Origin: Mastigocoleus testarum BC008
GTDB taxonomy: Bacteria > Cyanobacteriota > Cyanobacteriia > Cyanobacteriales > Nostocaceae
NCBI RefSeq assembly: GCF_001456025.1
Contig: NZ_LMTZ01000129.1
Span: forward strand, 195,248 to 247,656
Direction: 5' to 3'
Length of the DNA: 52,409 nt
Under the pieces are notes generated by a model. It saw only the letters and a list, made by a program, of their open reading frames with translations. It was not told the origin of the DNA and did not search any database. Of the stretch, positions 8,316-17,160 are shown piece by piece. Position 1 is the first letter of the stretch. Every line of letters begins with the position of its first letter. A program made the translations under genes and the position numbers.

Positions 8316-9587
8316 CAGCAAAGCTGTCTGTGAAGCTTTAGCAGCAATTAACGGATCGCTATCGTTGGCAATTATAGAATGAGAACTATAATCTCCTAGT
8401 TTTTCTAAAGCTATTAAAGTTGCATATTTCAAATCCCAAATATTTGTTTCTAAACTGGCTTTAAGTTCGGGAATTGCTCGTTTATCGCCGATTTCTCCCA
8501 AAGCGATCGCAGCAGCAGCGCGAGATTTTTGAAATTGGGGCAAAGGATTTTTTAGTGCGGACATTAATAGATCGTAAGCAGGAGCATGTTTCAGCCAACC
8601 AAATAATTTCATCACATGGTAATGCGCTCCATAGTCGTTATGTGCTTCTTCCTCGTAAGTATCAAATAAAGCCTGAGGAGTTTCGTCCTGATATGTTTCT
8701 AACAGAGTTTTAATTGCAAGATAGCAACGACCAAAGTCTGTTTGATAAAGTTCTTGGATCGCAAAAGCTAGACTTGGGGTTTGGTCATATTCATGGACAA
8801 AATCAAGGTCATTGGGGTGATCCCGTAACACTTGCTCTAAATAAGGTTGAATTTGCCCAAAAGTTAGATTTCCTTTTTTTATCCCTGAGTATCCGATTAA
8901 ACGAATCGCCCGCAATCGAAACACCAGAGAAACAGGACAGCGAGCAATTTGTGGAATTGCTGGATCGTAATCGCAATCTATTAAATCTTGAATACAACCC
9001 CTTCGTGCATTTACACTAGAATGTTGTAAAAATTCTACCACCTTTCCCATCTCTGTGTCGTCTCCACTCAGGCGGCAGATGGCTGCAATTGCAGCACTAG
9101 CAATTGGTGGATCTTCATGTTCTGTGAAGGGATGCAGGCGAGAAAGAGCTTTTTGATAATTTAACTTAGTGAGAATATGTATGATTGTGCGATAAAGTTG
9201 CCCCGGTCTTTCTAAAACTTGAGCAACTTCTTCTAAAATATCTTCTTCTTGAGTGCCAAATTCCCCGATCGCCCAAACAGCATTTTCTACTGTATAGCAA
9301 TCTTCGTCCTTCAAACATTTACGAATTATCGGCAAAGCTTGTTTTGCTTGTAACCTTCCTAAGGTTTCCACTGCTTTGCGTCGTACTATGCGGTTGTCCA
9401 GGGAGGAATCAGTATTTTCAACCGCTCGTATTAATGCATTAATACTATCATCTGTAGGAAAGTTGACTAAGTGAGCGGCTGCAGTGTAACGAGAGTTTCC
9501 TGCATCTGCTTCGTCTTTAGGAGCATCTAAAAGAGCGATGGCTTCTTGTTCTGTCAGGTTAAAGAGATTGAAAAAGCGTTTATCCAT
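8313..9587 (-). CDS. cpeY: Phycoerythrobilin lyase CpeY
   Basis: 424 aa; begins MDKRFFNLFNLTEQEAIALLDAP, typical of E-type lyases (CpcE, PecE, CpeY). HEAT repeats follow (RRKAVETLGRLQAKQALPIIRKCLKD; VENAVWAIGEFG; SRAAAAIALGEIGDKRAIPELKASL). CpeY forms a heterodimer with CpeZ and ligates phycoerythrobilin to alpha-phycoerythrin Cys82. Its length of 424 aa fits CpeY rather than CpcE (about 275). It lies 225 bp downstream of cpeA on the same strand, with an attenuator-like hairpin between, so it is probably expressed by partial read-through from cpeBA. Confidence 0.9.
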   Translation of the reverse strand: MDKRFFNLFNLTEQEAIALLDAPKDEADAGNSRYTAAAHLVNFPTDDSINALIRAVENTDSSLDNRIVRRKAVETLGRLQAKQALPIIRKCLKDEDCYTVENAVWAIGEFGTQEEDILEEVAQVLERPGQLYRTIIHILTKLNYQKALSRLHPFTEHEDPPIASAAIAAICRLSGDDTEMGKVVEFLQHSSVNARRGCIQDLIDCDYDPAIPQIARCPVSLVFRLRAIRLIGYSGIKKGNLTFGQIQPYLEQVLRDHPNDLDFVHEYDQTPSLAFAIQELYQTDFGRCYLAIKTLLETYQDETPQALFDTYEEEAHNDYGAHYHVMKLFGWLKHAPAYDLLMSALKNPLPQFQKSRAAAAIALGEIGDKRAIPELKASLETNIWDLKYATLIALEKLGDYSSHSIIANDSDPLIAAKASQTALL

Positions 9588-9605
9588 GCACTCAATCTTA
9601 TATCA

Positions 9606-9682
9606 ATCCATTTATCTTCAAATATTTTAATCTTCAAACTTGAATCTTCAAACTTTAACCTTCAAACTTTAATTTTTCGATA
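9606..9682. repeat. 14-16-bp tandem repeat (TCTTCAAAcTTTAA units)
   Basis: About five imperfect units between cpeY and cpeA. They are close relatives of the 15-bp arrays in the hydrolase and modBC genes. Confidence 0.65.
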
Positions 9683-9692
9683 TAAAGACCAA

Positions 9693-9754
9693 CTGGGGAC
9701 TCCTAGAGAAATACCCAACCAAAACCGGCAAAGCACTTTACTAAGAATCCCCAG
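9693..9754 (-). terminator. Attenuator-like hairpin between cpeA and cpeY
   Basis: Arms 9693-9706 (CTGGGGACTCCTAG) and 9741-9754 (CTAAGAATCCCCAG) pair over 12 of 14 positions with a 34-nt loop. There is no strong U-tract on the minus strand, so it may act as an mRNA stability or processing hairpin rather than a simple terminator. It would allow cpeBA to be far more abundant than cpeYZ. Confidence 0.5.
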
Positions 9755-9812
9755 ATCTGAAGGTTTTAAGTCTTAATCAGCAATATCAAGAACTTTGAAG
9801 CTACCCTATCTA

Positions 9813-10307
9813 CTAAGATAAGGAGTTAATTACATAGTCTAGAAGAGCATTGTACTCTGTTAATGCTTGGCTAGACATATCACGAGGAGCGCAACCACGG
9901 TTACGAGCGAATGATAATGCTTCTACGTAAGGAGCGGTAGGCAGGCTCAAGGAACGATATACTTCACGCTGACCAGCAATTCCCCACTCATCAACGGGAC
10001 CAGTACCACCAACAACTAAGCAGTATTGGATTAAACGTAGGTAGTGTTTGATGTCACGTTGACACTTAGCTTTGAAGGTATCGGTGGAATTAGCTTCACC
10101 AGAGTTGTTCAAGTAAGGATACTTCTTGATACAAGCGTCATAAGCTTCTTTAGCAACGTTGTCAAGGTTGCTTCCGAGCTTTTCAGCAGCTTCTAGACGA
10201 GCAGTTGCACGTTGGATGCTACCTTGAACGGATTCTAGATCAGAACTGCTGGGAAAACGACCTGCAGCATCTGCCGCAGTAATAACTGTGCTAAGAACGG
10301 ATTTCAT
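9813..10307 (-). CDS. cpeA: C-phycoerythrin alpha subunit
   Basis: 164 aa starting MKSVLSTVITAADAAGRFPSS, the CpeA signature. The two phycoerythrobilin sites are visible: Cys82 in KCQRDIKHYLR and Cys139 in NRGCAPRDMS. The first distinguishes it as an alpha subunit and the second is specific to phycoerythrin. With CpeB it forms the hexameric rods at the distal end of the phycobilisome. It follows cpeB by 96 bp and is certainly co-transcribed. Confidence 0.97.
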   Translation of the reverse strand: MKSVLSTVITAADAAGRFPSSSDLESVQGSIQRATARLEAAEKLGSNLDNVAKEAYDACIKKYPYLNNSGEANSTDTFKAKCQRDIKHYLRLIQYCLVVGGTGPVDEWGIAGQREVYRSLSLPTAPYVEALSFARNRGCAPRDMSSQALTEYNALLDYVINSLS

Positions 10308-10403
10308 GTTTTTACTATCTCCAGGTTAACTTTGATCGAGTGTTTATTTCTGTACTATTGCCTAAAAGCTTCGTTACTAAGAGTCTTAGAATTTTGTTAG
10401 TAA

Positions 10404-10958
10404 TTAGCTTAGAGCAGCAATAACGCGATCGAAGTAGCCAGATGCTTCAGCAACTAAGCTAGCGCAGCGATCCTCTGTCACAGGAGCTCCCATTTTACGC
10501 AGTTTTGAACCAGCAAATTCTTCGCTAGGAGTATCTTTGATGTGAGCAGCAGCTTGAGCCTTCATGATTTGGACAGCACGAACTGTAGAAGTGGTAGGTA
10601 CTCCCAAAGCAGAGTAGGTTTCTTTCAAACCGTTCAAGCAACGATCGTCTAGAACAGAAGCATCACCAGCTAATAGAGCATAGGTAACGTAGCGGAGGAT
10701 GATTTCTGCATCACGTAAACAAGCAGCCATACGGCGGTTAGGGTAGCAATTACCACCTGCTTGAATCAAACCTTGGTTTTCGCAGATCATTCCAGCGACA
10801 GCATCAGAAACCATACAGCTAGCGTTGCTAGCAATTGCGTTTACAGCATCAAGGCGTCTGTTACCGGAAGCGATGAAAGCTTTTAGAGCATCGATATCAC
10901 CAACAGGTGAGGTGCTAGCATCTGACGTAACTACGGCTCTAGAAAATGCGTCGAGCAT
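10404..10958 (-). CDS. cpeB: C-phycoerythrin beta subunit
   Basis: 184 aa. All bilin-carrying cysteines of C-phycoerythrin are present: Cys48 and Cys59 (doubly linked chromophore), Cys80 in RRMAACLRD, and Cys165 in TEDRCASL. The central NCYPNRRMAACLRDAEIILRYVTYALLAGD block is diagnostic, and Asn70 is where beta-subunit asparagine methylation occurs. AGGAGAG lies five bases before the ATG. It is the first gene of the cpeBA operon, whose lyases CpeY/Z and CpeF are encoded just downstream. Confidence 0.97.
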   Translation of the reverse strand: MLDAFSRAVVTSDASTSPVGDIDALKAFIASGNRRLDAVNAIASNASCMVSDAVAGMICENQGLIQAGGNCYPNRRMAACLRDAEIILRYVTYALLAGDASVLDDRCLNGLKETYSALGVPTTSTVRAVQIMKAQAAAHIKDTPSEEFAGSKLRKMGAPVTEDRCASLVAEASGYFDRVIAALS

Positions 10959-11003
10959 TGAACTCTCCTGAAATTTTACTTATACGAAAATAACTTTCTT
11001 ATG

Positions 11004-11032
11004 TGGTTCGTTACTCTCTGAGTGACCAACCA
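11004..11032 (-). promoter_or_regulatory. Inverted repeat in the cpeBA upstream region
   Basis: Two 13-bp arms (TGGTTCGTTACTC and GAGTGACCAACCA), 11 of 13 paired, are separated by 3 bp. The dyad lies 46-74 bp upstream of the cpeB ATG. It could be an operator for a light or CpeR-dependent regulator, or a leader hairpin stabilising the cpeBA mRNA. A possible -10 (TATAAG) lies between it and the gene. Confidence 0.45.
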
Positions 11033-11121
11033 AGTTTTAAGATAATCGTTAAGGGTTACTTGAATCTCATTTCTGAGATAGAAAGTAATAATCTGTAACT
11101 TTTATCTAGACTCTGTTAAAT

Positions 11122-11916
11122 TTACGATCTGGCTTGACAACCTAGGCTATCGCCTGTATTACAGCGAGTGAAGGCATTCCATTGTCCTAATTCTTCGCCC
11201 GGACGACTGCAGAGCATGGCTCGCGTTTCTTCACTAATACCTTGAGCTTTTGTAAAATCAGCGCCGGAAATATTTTGCACTTGCTCGAAATTCGCATCTG
11301 TCAAATCAGCAGCGCGGAAATCTACTCCCTGTAATTCAGTTCCAATGAAACGAGCTTTACGTAAATAAGCTCCGGTGAATAAAGCTCCTTGTAAGTTAGC
11401 TCCACTTAGAGCAGCATCTTCTAAGTTAGCTCCCCGCAGATCTGTACCGCTGAGGTAAGCTCCCCGGAGATTAGCGCCTCTCAAATCTGCATTTTTCAGG
11501 TTAGCAGTATTAAGAAATACTCCATTCAAGTTTGCTTTTGGTCCAATTGCGCCAGAATTTCTGTAGTCAAATCCCTCTACCCATTGAGTTTGGGAGTCGT
11601 AGCGGGCGAGTTGCAGTTTTGCACCTTCCAATTGGGCTTCAGTTAGACAGCACCCTTCCAAATTAGATCTGAATAAGTAACTTTCTGCTAAATTCGCTCC
11701 TGTTAGGTTAGCACCACTGAGGTTAGCCCCGCGCAAATCAGCATTTTTAAGGTTTGCACCGCTCAGATTCGTCTGACTTAAATTTGCACCGATCAGGTTG
11801 GTGCTACTAAAATCAATTCCTGACAAATCCATTTCACTGAAGTTAATTCCCTGCAGGTTAGTTTTGGCAAAACTTTTTTTTTCTTGGAGTGCTTGTAATA
11901 TTTCGTTAGAGATCAT
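11122..11916 (-). CDS. Pentapeptide-repeat protein
   Basis: 264 aa dominated by A(D/N)LXX repeats in two blocks, residues about 20-90 and 125-225, forming right-handed quadrilateral beta-helices. They are separated by a short non-repeat stretch (RYDSQTQWVEGFDYRNSGAIGPK). There is no signal peptide or catalytic motif. The C-terminus has a cysteine-bearing tail (MLCSRPGEELGQWNAFTRCNTGDSLGCQ). The function is unknown; most cyanobacterial members are uncharacterised. It lies 163 bp upstream of cpeB on the same strand, but the cpeBA promoter is probably separate. Confidence 0.85.
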   Translation of the reverse strand: MISNEILQALQEKKSFAKTNLQGINFSEMDLSGIDFSSTNLIGANLSQTNLSGANLKNADLRGANLSGANLTGANLAESYLFRSNLEGCCLTEAQLEGAKLQLARYDSQTQWVEGFDYRNSGAIGPKANLNGVFLNTANLKNADLRGANLRGAYLSGTDLRGANLEDAALSGANLQGALFTGAYLRKARFIGTELQGVDFRAADLTDANFEQVQNISGADFTKAQGISEETRAMLCSRPGEELGQWNAFTRCNTGDSLGCQARS

Positions 11917-11955
11917 AAATAATTCAAAAGTTAAAAGTCATTAGTGGATTGCACA

Positions 11956-12058
11956 CGTCTGACGACGTAAGCACAGCCAGAGGCTTTGCCGTCGCCGGAT
12001 CCGTAAGGTGACGTAGTCATAGGCTCTGCCGCAAGGCTTAACCGTAGGTAGCGCAGCT
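11956..12058. repeat. GC-rich dispersed repeat, copy 1
   Basis: Starts CGTCTGACGACGTAAGC and ends GGTAGCGCAGCT, with GGATCCGTAAGGTGACGTAG in the middle. A second copy with an 18-bp internal deletion lies at 33927-34016. Related fragments occur near 5.96, 22.05 and 37.5 kb. Its composition differs sharply from the surrounding AT-rich spacers. Confidence 0.8.
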
Positions 12059-12275
12059 GTAGCGTGTCCTTAGGACATAAGTCAAAATATGACTTGCGGA
12101 CAAGATGAGATAAATACCTCATTTGCGAGAAAACTACTTTTAGAGTATTGTCTGTTTACTGTTCCCCGTTCCCTGTTCCCTGTATTCCTTAAAAATCTAA
12201 GAAACATTATCATGCTATATGGTGGGTATTGCTTGCCATAAAAGAAATAATTGGGTTTTGAGGGAGAAATTAAGA

Positions 12276-12866
12276 ATGTCAGTGACACCACCAATGACAA
12301 TGATGGATTTTTTTCGTAAAAGTGAGGGGACTTGGTTCTCTCAAAGAGCAGTGCATAACTTTGCTGCAGTTGCGGATGAATCCGGGGAATCAAATCTGAT
12401 TGTTCAAGTTTTAGATCGACAGGAACCCAGTGTTTTAGAAATCGCCTCAAAAGAAGGGATTGACCCAGCTTCAGTTGCTGGAGGTGCAAAGTTTTCATGG
12501 CAAGGAAATCTTAAAGATGGGGAACCCAATCCTAATTATGCGGCAATACTTGTAGATGTTCCTAACCCTGATAATCCCCGTTGTGGTAAATTTTTCCGCA
12601 ATCAAGGTTACGTTGAAGGTATTCCAGTAGTAGGAATTTATAGTTTTGCGGAAGATGGAGTATTGACCATTGATACAGAATATGAAAAAAATCAGGGTCA
12701 AGAACGTTGTTGGTTCGTGACGGATGATTTTCGCGTGCGGGTAAGCACGGTTAAGTTGATGAATGGAGTCAATTTCATGACTTATTCTTCTGAACGTCGT
12801 TGTATTTTACCTTCTCAACTCGATGAAATGGTAGAAAAGAACCGACAGAGGGCTTTAACTGCATAA
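12276..12866 (+). CDS. CpcS-family phycobiliprotein lyase (CpcU/CpeU-like)
   Basis: The start is taken at the ATG at 12276 (MSVTPPMTMMDFFRKSEGTW), preceded by GGGAG at 9 bases; the frame is open further upstream without family similarity. 196 aa. Barrel landmarks are FFRKSEGTWFSQRAVHNF, VPNPDNPRCGKFFRNQGYVEGIPVVG and IDTEYEKNQGQERCWFVTDDFRVRVSTV. This sequence type is closer to CpcU/CpeU, which in some species works as a heterodimer with CpcS, than to CpcS or CpeS here. The window thus has three S-type lyase genes. Its TAA lies in a heptamer array. Confidence 0.75.
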   Translation: MSVTPPMTMMDFFRKSEGTWFSQRAVHNFAAVADESGESNLIVQVLDRQEPSVLEIASKEGIDPASVAGGAKFSWQGNLKDGEPNPNYAAILVDVPNPDNPRCGKFFRNQGYVEGIPVVGIYSFAEDGVLTIDTEYEKNQGQERCWFVTDDFRVRVSTVKLMNGVNFMTYSSERRCILPSQLDEMVEKNRQRALTA

Positions 12867-12942
12867 TTGGTAATGAATGGGTAATTGGTAATTGGTAATG
12901 GGTAATTGGTAATGGGTAATTGGTAATGGGTAATTGGTAATT
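12864..12942. repeat. Heptanucleotide array (TAATTGG/TAATGGG units)
   Basis: About eleven units follow the CpcU-like gene. The first TAA is its stop codon. Confidence 0.9.
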
Positions 12943-13017
12943 GCTAAGAGTTAAGTAGGGTGTCTTAGCTTTAAGTTATTTTCATCTAGTAAAGTTGTAG
13001 CCTCGATGTAAGGTCCA

Positions 13018-13623
13018 TCAACTAGATATAGATGTGTTTACTGTTGGTAATTCATCAGCAAAACTTTGACGCTTTTCAAATTTTAGGGGTCCATGTTCTG
13101 ACCCCCAAACCTGTTCGTGGGTATTAATATCCATACCTCGATCTAAACTCATCCAAGTTGTTTCCGTCACTTCAACTTCACTAATTAAATAAGTTGATTT
13201 TCCGTACTTTTCAATTAAACATTTATTTCCTTCTACACCCCCTCGAAATAAATTCCCTTCCCATCTAAAAACCATCGAGCAATTATGACGGCGCTCTATT
13301 TTATCGGGAGATATGGTTTTTAAAATATCTAAATTATGTCCTGCACCGGCGTAAAGATAAGCATCTTGTAAACTATAGTTTTCAATATAAATTTCTTCTC
13401 CCCGACCCACTACCCGATGAATTCCTTGACGGTAAGGAGTCCATAGATCGTAGTCATATGTTTGTTCGGAATAAAACCCAATTCCTTCAAAAAATTCAAA
13501 CGGTAAAGGACGGAAAAAAATCCGAATATGAGCAAAATTTTTCGTATCGGCAAAAGATTGTTTGTAATTACTAAAATCTCCAGCCATCCAACTGGCTAAT
13601 TTCATCATTAAGGAATCACTCAT
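13018..13623 (-). CDS. cpeT: T-type phycobiliprotein lyase CpeT
   Basis: 201 aa of the CpcT/CpeT family: MKLASWMAGDFSNYKQSFAD, HIRIFFRPLPFEFFEGIGFYSEQTYDYDLWTPYRQGIHRV and the RRHNCSMVFRW strand. The N-terminal 'W.aG.fsN..Qs' motif is typical. T-type lyases attach bilin to Cys153/165 of beta subunits; CpeT would serve Cys165 of CpeB here or chaperone it. The ATG overlaps the TGA of cpeS by 4 bp, matching the cpeS-cpeT order of cpeCDESTR operons. The linkers and cpeR of that operon are absent. Confidence 0.9.
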   Translation of the reverse strand: MSDSLMMKLASWMAGDFSNYKQSFADTKNFAHIRIFFRPLPFEFFEGIGFYSEQTYDYDLWTPYRQGIHRVVGRGEEIYIENYSLQDAYLYAGAGHNLDILKTISPDKIERRHNCSMVFRWEGNLFRGGVEGNKCLIEKYGKSTYLISEVEVTETTWMSLDRGMDINTHEQVWGSEHGPLKFEKRQSFADELPTVNTSISS

Positions 13624-14159
13624 GATTTTTTCTCGTTTAAGGAACGGATTTCTGAAGAAAAAGAAGCGGTAACAACTCCGGAACCCGCACTAGTTTTAAT
13701 TAAAGAAACTCGAAAGCGAACATTATCCCCACAAAACCAAATTTTCTCCTCAGCCATTGCTCGGTCGTAAGGGGTTAATAAACTAAAAACTCCTTCTTCA
13801 TTGATTTGATAATTACCTACGGAAGGAATTGTTTCCGCATATCCTCTATCCCGCAATAATTTACCTTTTTGGGGTTCATTAGGATCGGGAATGGGAACAA
13901 GAATAGTTGTCCCCTGGGAAATTTCTTCTTCTTCCCAGTCAGATTCTCCTTCCCAAGTCATGCGAAAAGGATCGGTTGCTAATTCAGGAGCGATTTCGTA
14001 AGACTTGCACAAAGCAATAACGTCTGCATCGTCAGATGCTAAAGGAACAATATCAATTGTGGAAATCACTTGTTCGAAGTGAGCAAAAGCTAAATGATGA
14101 GCACTACGCTGCGATCGCCATCTACCGAGAGAAAGTTGTACAAATTTTGTAATATCCAT
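13620..14159 (-). CDS. cpeS: S-type phycoerythrobilin lyase CpeS
   Basis: 179 aa beginning MDITKFVQLSLGRWRSQRSAHHLAF. The CpcS/CpeS barrel is recognisable by PDPNEPQKGKLLRDRGYAETIPSVG and FSLLTPYDRAMAEEKIWFCGDNVRFRVS. In Fremyella CpeS ligates phycoerythrobilin to Cys80 of CpeB. It is translationally coupled to cpeT through an ATGA overlap. Together with CpeY/Z and CpeF it completes a lyase set for every cysteine of phycoerythrin in this window. Confidence 0.88.
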   Translation of the reverse strand: MDITKFVQLSLGRWRSQRSAHHLAFAHFEQVISTIDIVPLASDDADVIALCKSYEIAPELATDPFRMTWEGESDWEEEEISQGTTILVPIPDPNEPQKGKLLRDRGYAETIPSVGNYQINEEGVFSLLTPYDRAMAEEKIWFCGDNVRFRVSLIKTSAGSGVVTASFSSEIRSLNEKKS

Positions 14160-14261
14160 TCTGAAATTCTATATCTAGTAATGAAGGCAGACAAATATCA
14201 CTACTGTACTACCTTTAGCTGGTATGGTTTAACCTACAGAGTTTGAAAACCGTACTTTACC

Positions 14262-14297
14262 CCCATTACCAATTACCCATTACCAATTACCCAATCC
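14262..14297. repeat. Short heptanucleotide array (CCATTAC/CAATTAC)
   Basis: Five units between cpeS and argC, of the same family as the 3.25-kb array. The argC stop lies just beside it. Confidence 0.85.
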
Positions 14298-14300
14298 CCA

Positions 14301-15269
14301 TCAGCAACCCAAATTATCTGGAAAACCAAGCATTATATTCAAATTTTGTACCGCAGCTCCTGAAGCTCCTTTACCTAAATTATCCAAACGAGCGACTAAT
14401 AAAGCTTCTTGAGTATTATCATTCGCAAAGACAAAAATTTGTACTAAGTTAGTGTTAACTGCTCCTTGAGCGTCCAAAAATTTACCATTACGCAAATAAC
14501 TTTCATCATTTAAAGGAGCAACCACAATATTTTCTTCATCTTGATAATATTCTTTGAGGGTGGTGTGGATTGCTTCACCAGTAATAGATTTTTCTAAAGC
14601 GCGTAATTGTAAGGGAATTTGTACTAACATTCCTTGCTCAAAGTCTCCCACCGCAGGTACAAACAGGGGAGGAATATCTAAACCGGAATATACATGCATT
14701 TCCTTAACGTGCTTGTGACCGAATTTCACGCCATATATTCCATAAGCATAACCGGTTGCTGATAAGGGGGAAGCATTGTGAAATTTTTCATATTCTTCGA
14801 TCAGTTTTCTTCCTCCTCCCGAATAACCGCTAACAGCATTGATGGTGACCGGGAAATTTTTGGGGATAATACTTGCTGTAACTAGTGGACGCACGCAAGC
14901 TAAAAAACCTGTTGGATAACATCCGGGGTTACTAACCCTTTTGGAGGAACGAATTTTTTCTCTGTGGTTTTTCTCAAGTTCGGGAAAACCATATACCCAA
15001 CCACTTGCGACTCGATGAGCAGTACTCGCATCCAATATCTTCACATCGGGATTACTTACAAAACTTACTGCTTCGCGAGCCGCATCATCGGGTAAACAGA
15101 GAATAGCAACATCTGCTAAGTTAATATAATTTGACCTTGCTTGAGCATCTTTGCGTTTTTCTTGGGGTATGCTAATAATCTCGATATCATCACGCTGGTT
15201 TAACCTGGAATGAATTTGCAAGCCGGTAGTTCCTTCTGCACCATCAATGAAAACTTTAGGTTTAGCCAT
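14301..15269 (-). CDS. argC: N-acetyl-gamma-glutamyl-phosphate reductase (type 2)
   Basis: 322 aa. NAD(P) loop GAEGTTG at residues 10-16, and catalytic Cys117 in SNPGCYPTG. HKHVKEM is the substrate-binding His region. The short length and 'FIDGAEGTTGLQIH' start mark the ArgC type 2 group rather than the 345-aa type. It performs the third step of arginine synthesis, reducing N-acetylglutamyl phosphate. No other arg gene is adjacent, as is usual in cyanobacteria. Confidence 0.93.
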   Translation of the reverse strand: MAKPKVFIDGAEGTTGLQIHSRLNQRDDIEIISIPQEKRKDAQARSNYINLADVAILCLPDDAAREAVSFVSNPDVKILDASTAHRVASGWVYGFPELEKNHREKIRSSKRVSNPGCYPTGFLACVRPLVTASIIPKNFPVTINAVSGYSGGGRKLIEEYEKFHNASPLSATGYAYGIYGVKFGHKHVKEMHVYSGLDIPPLFVPAVGDFEQGMLVQIPLQLRALEKSITGEAIHTTLKEYYQDEENIVVAPLNDESYLRNGKFLDAQGAVNTNLVQIFVFANDNTQEALLVARLDNLGKGASGAAVQNLNIMLGFPDNLGC

Positions 15270-15359
15270 AACTAGTTACCTCAATTACCCCAAAAATATT
15301 TTAAAAGTGTAAACGCCCTAACATTATTAAAACTTACTGGGTTTGAATTTATCAAAACT

Positions 15360-15526
15360 ACCGAATACCCCATCCCTCTATAGGGGATGTAAGGTAGGTC
15401 AAACATTGCTGTAAAAACAGCATTGTGCGTAGTTAAATCTAACCATTTAGTGGCGTTTGAGGCTTTGCAAGTAATAAATATCAAGAATCCCCATCCCTCT
15501 ATAGGGTGGGGAGCGTCAATCAGTAA
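15360..15526. mobile_element. Remnant end(s) of an IS200/IS605-type element or derived palindromic element
   Basis: Two hairpin-forming copies of CCCATCCCTCTATAGGG lie at about 15368-15384 and 15489-15505. The second is in the context AAGAATCCCCATCCCT...GTGGGGAGCGTCAA, which resembles the imperfect-palindrome right end of cyanobacterial IS200/IS605 elements. No tnpA or tnpB frame remains. An open frame on the minus strand here looks like a by-product. Confidence 0.4.
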
Positions 15527-15586
15527 CATGTATTTAATAACAGAATTTAAATCGCAAGTAGAGCAGGCTCTAATAAAAGATAGAAC

Positions 15587-16054
15587 TTAAAGACATGAGG
15601 GGTATTGTAAGTTGCTCAGTTCATTCCAAGTCTTCTCGCCGATGATACCATCCACTACTAAACCTTTATCTTTTTGTAAGCCCTTCACTGCAGTTTCGGT
15701 TACAGGACCAAAGTCACCATCAATAGTAGAACGATATCTGTCATCATCATATAGCCTTTGCTGAACTTTCCTTACGAGTTCACTTTTGTCACCTTTGCGA
15801 AGAACTTCCATATCGGCTGGAGCCTTTCGAAAAAGTGCGCACCAAGTATTATTGTCAACTTCTCCATTTCGCGGGAGAAACATTATGCACTGGAATACCC
15901 CAACTACATATTTGGTCCCTGCACCAAATATACCGTCAACTGAAATCTCTTGACCGTTTTTACGTAATAATTCTTGTAGTTCTCTTACAGATTCTCCTCT
16001 GGAACCTTCACGTAATTCTGGTTTGTTGATATCAGAACATGATGTTAAAGCCAT
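15587..16054 (-). CDS. Two-domain peptidoglycan-binding protein, paralogue 1
   Basis: 155 aa with two PG_binding_1 domains: residues about 12-72 (LREGSRGESVRELQELL...VDGIFGAGTKYVVGVFQ) and 84-150 (LRKGDKSELVRKVQQRL...IDGDFGPVTETAVKGLQ...VDGIIGEKTW). It has no catalytic domain, lipobox or obvious signal peptide. Of the four tandem paralogues this is the most diverged (ELREGS for VLREGS; NGE for DGI). It probably binds the cell wall or acts as a soluble decoy; the role is unknown. Confidence 0.85.
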   Translation of the reverse strand: MALTSCSDINKPELREGSRGESVRELQELLRKNGQEISVDGIFGAGTKYVVGVFQCIMFLPRNGEVDNNTWCALFRKAPADMEVLRKGDKSELVRKVQQRLYDDDRYRSTIDGDFGPVTETAVKGLQKDKGLVVDGIIGEKTWNELSNLQYPSCL

Positions 16055-16459
16055 ATTTATTTTTCCTAATGATGATTTTGTTGAATTTACTTTGTATAAA
16101 TAAATTCTTACTAGATTATTCTCTTATCAAATAAATGTAATATTGATAACTCATAATATTATTTTAATAAATCGTTATTTATTCGTAATCTGAACTTTTT
16201 ATTATGTATTCTTACTTAAAATACCAAATTCCAAAATCTTTATTTGTTCTAATTTATCCTATAGAACTTTTATCAAATGTGAGGTGAAATTCATATTAAT
16301 TGTTACCCCAGTATCGATAAATAAATGCATGCGTGCGCTATACATACAGATAATTATCTATTACATCATGTTTATTGCTGCTAAGGTAATAACCTCTACT
16401 TTTTACCCCAAAGCAGAGGTTATTCAATTAGTAACAGAATTTATTTGTTGAATGAATGC
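16055..16459. other. 405-bp AT-rich spacer
   Basis: I see no coding frame or clear RNA structure. The segment just upstream of the paralogue-1 start (TTAGGAAAAATAAAT before ATG) resembles the leaders of the other three paralogues, so the duplication included the 5' leader. Confidence 0.4.
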
Positions 16460-16969
16460 TTACAGGCATAAATCTGCATATAATTTGCTGAGTTCAGACC
16501 AAGTATCATTGCCAACGACACCATCTATGTCTAAACCTGCACTTATTTGTAAGTCTTTAACTGCAGACTCAGTAGCAGGACCGAAATCACCATCAATAGC
16601 AGAACGATAATATCCACCGTTGGATAGTCTTTGCTGAATTAGCTCGACTAGTTCGCCCCGATCGCCTCGACGAAGAAGAGGCATATCAACTGGTCCACTA
16701 AAATAGGCTGCCCGCCAAGTTCTATCGTCAACGATTCCATCTTGTGGGAGAAACATTTTGGATTGGAATATTTTGACTGCATTTGTTGTTGCAGGACCAA
16801 ATATACCGTCGATTACTTCTTCTCCAGGAAATACGCAAGCATGATTACTATCGACATAGTAAAACACACCGTGAGGTAATAATAATCTTTGTAATTCTCT
16901 TACGGCTTCCCCTGTAGAACCTTCACGTAAAACTGGTTTGTTGAGAGCCGTAGATGATATGTTAGTCAT
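16460..16969 (-). CDS. Two-domain peptidoglycan-binding protein, paralogue 2
   Basis: 169 aa. Two PG_binding_1 domains (VLREGSTGEAVRELQRLL...VDGIFGPATTNAVKIFQ; LRRGDRGELVELIQQRL...IDGDFGPATESAVKDLQ). The first carries a 14-residue insertion (YVDSNHACVFPGEE) that is also present in paralogue 4 but not in 1 or 3. The leader has TTAGGACAAATAG before the ATG. Confidence 0.87.
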   Translation of the reverse strand: MTNISSTALNKPVLREGSTGEAVRELQRLLLPHGVFYYVDSNHACVFPGEEVIDGIFGPATTNAVKIFQSKMFLPQDGIVDDRTWRAAYFSGPVDMPLLRRGDRGELVELIQQRLSNGGYYRSAIDGDFGPATESAVKDLQISAGLDIDGVVGNDTWSELSKLYADLCL

Positions 16970-17160
16970 TTCTATTTGTCCTAATTTTAATTTGTTTGAA
17001 GAGGCTTTTTCGTTATTTCTATTTAAATCTGGCTAATAACCAGTACCGCTTCGCGGAAGTAAAAAGTCAAAAAGCTTATATGTTAGGATTTTCAGAGATT
17101 TTTAATGGTTACTCTAATTACGCCTAACTGTACTAGAACCCATTCTAGTTAACGAAAAAA

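Noticed and set aside
8474..9442. Plus-strand frames inside cpeY
   Set aside because: Shadows of the cpeY coding sequence; no start site or family pattern.
15281..15529. 82-codon open frame on the minus strand
   Set aside because: It runs through the two IS200/IS605-like hairpins, has no ribosome binding site and no protein-like composition.
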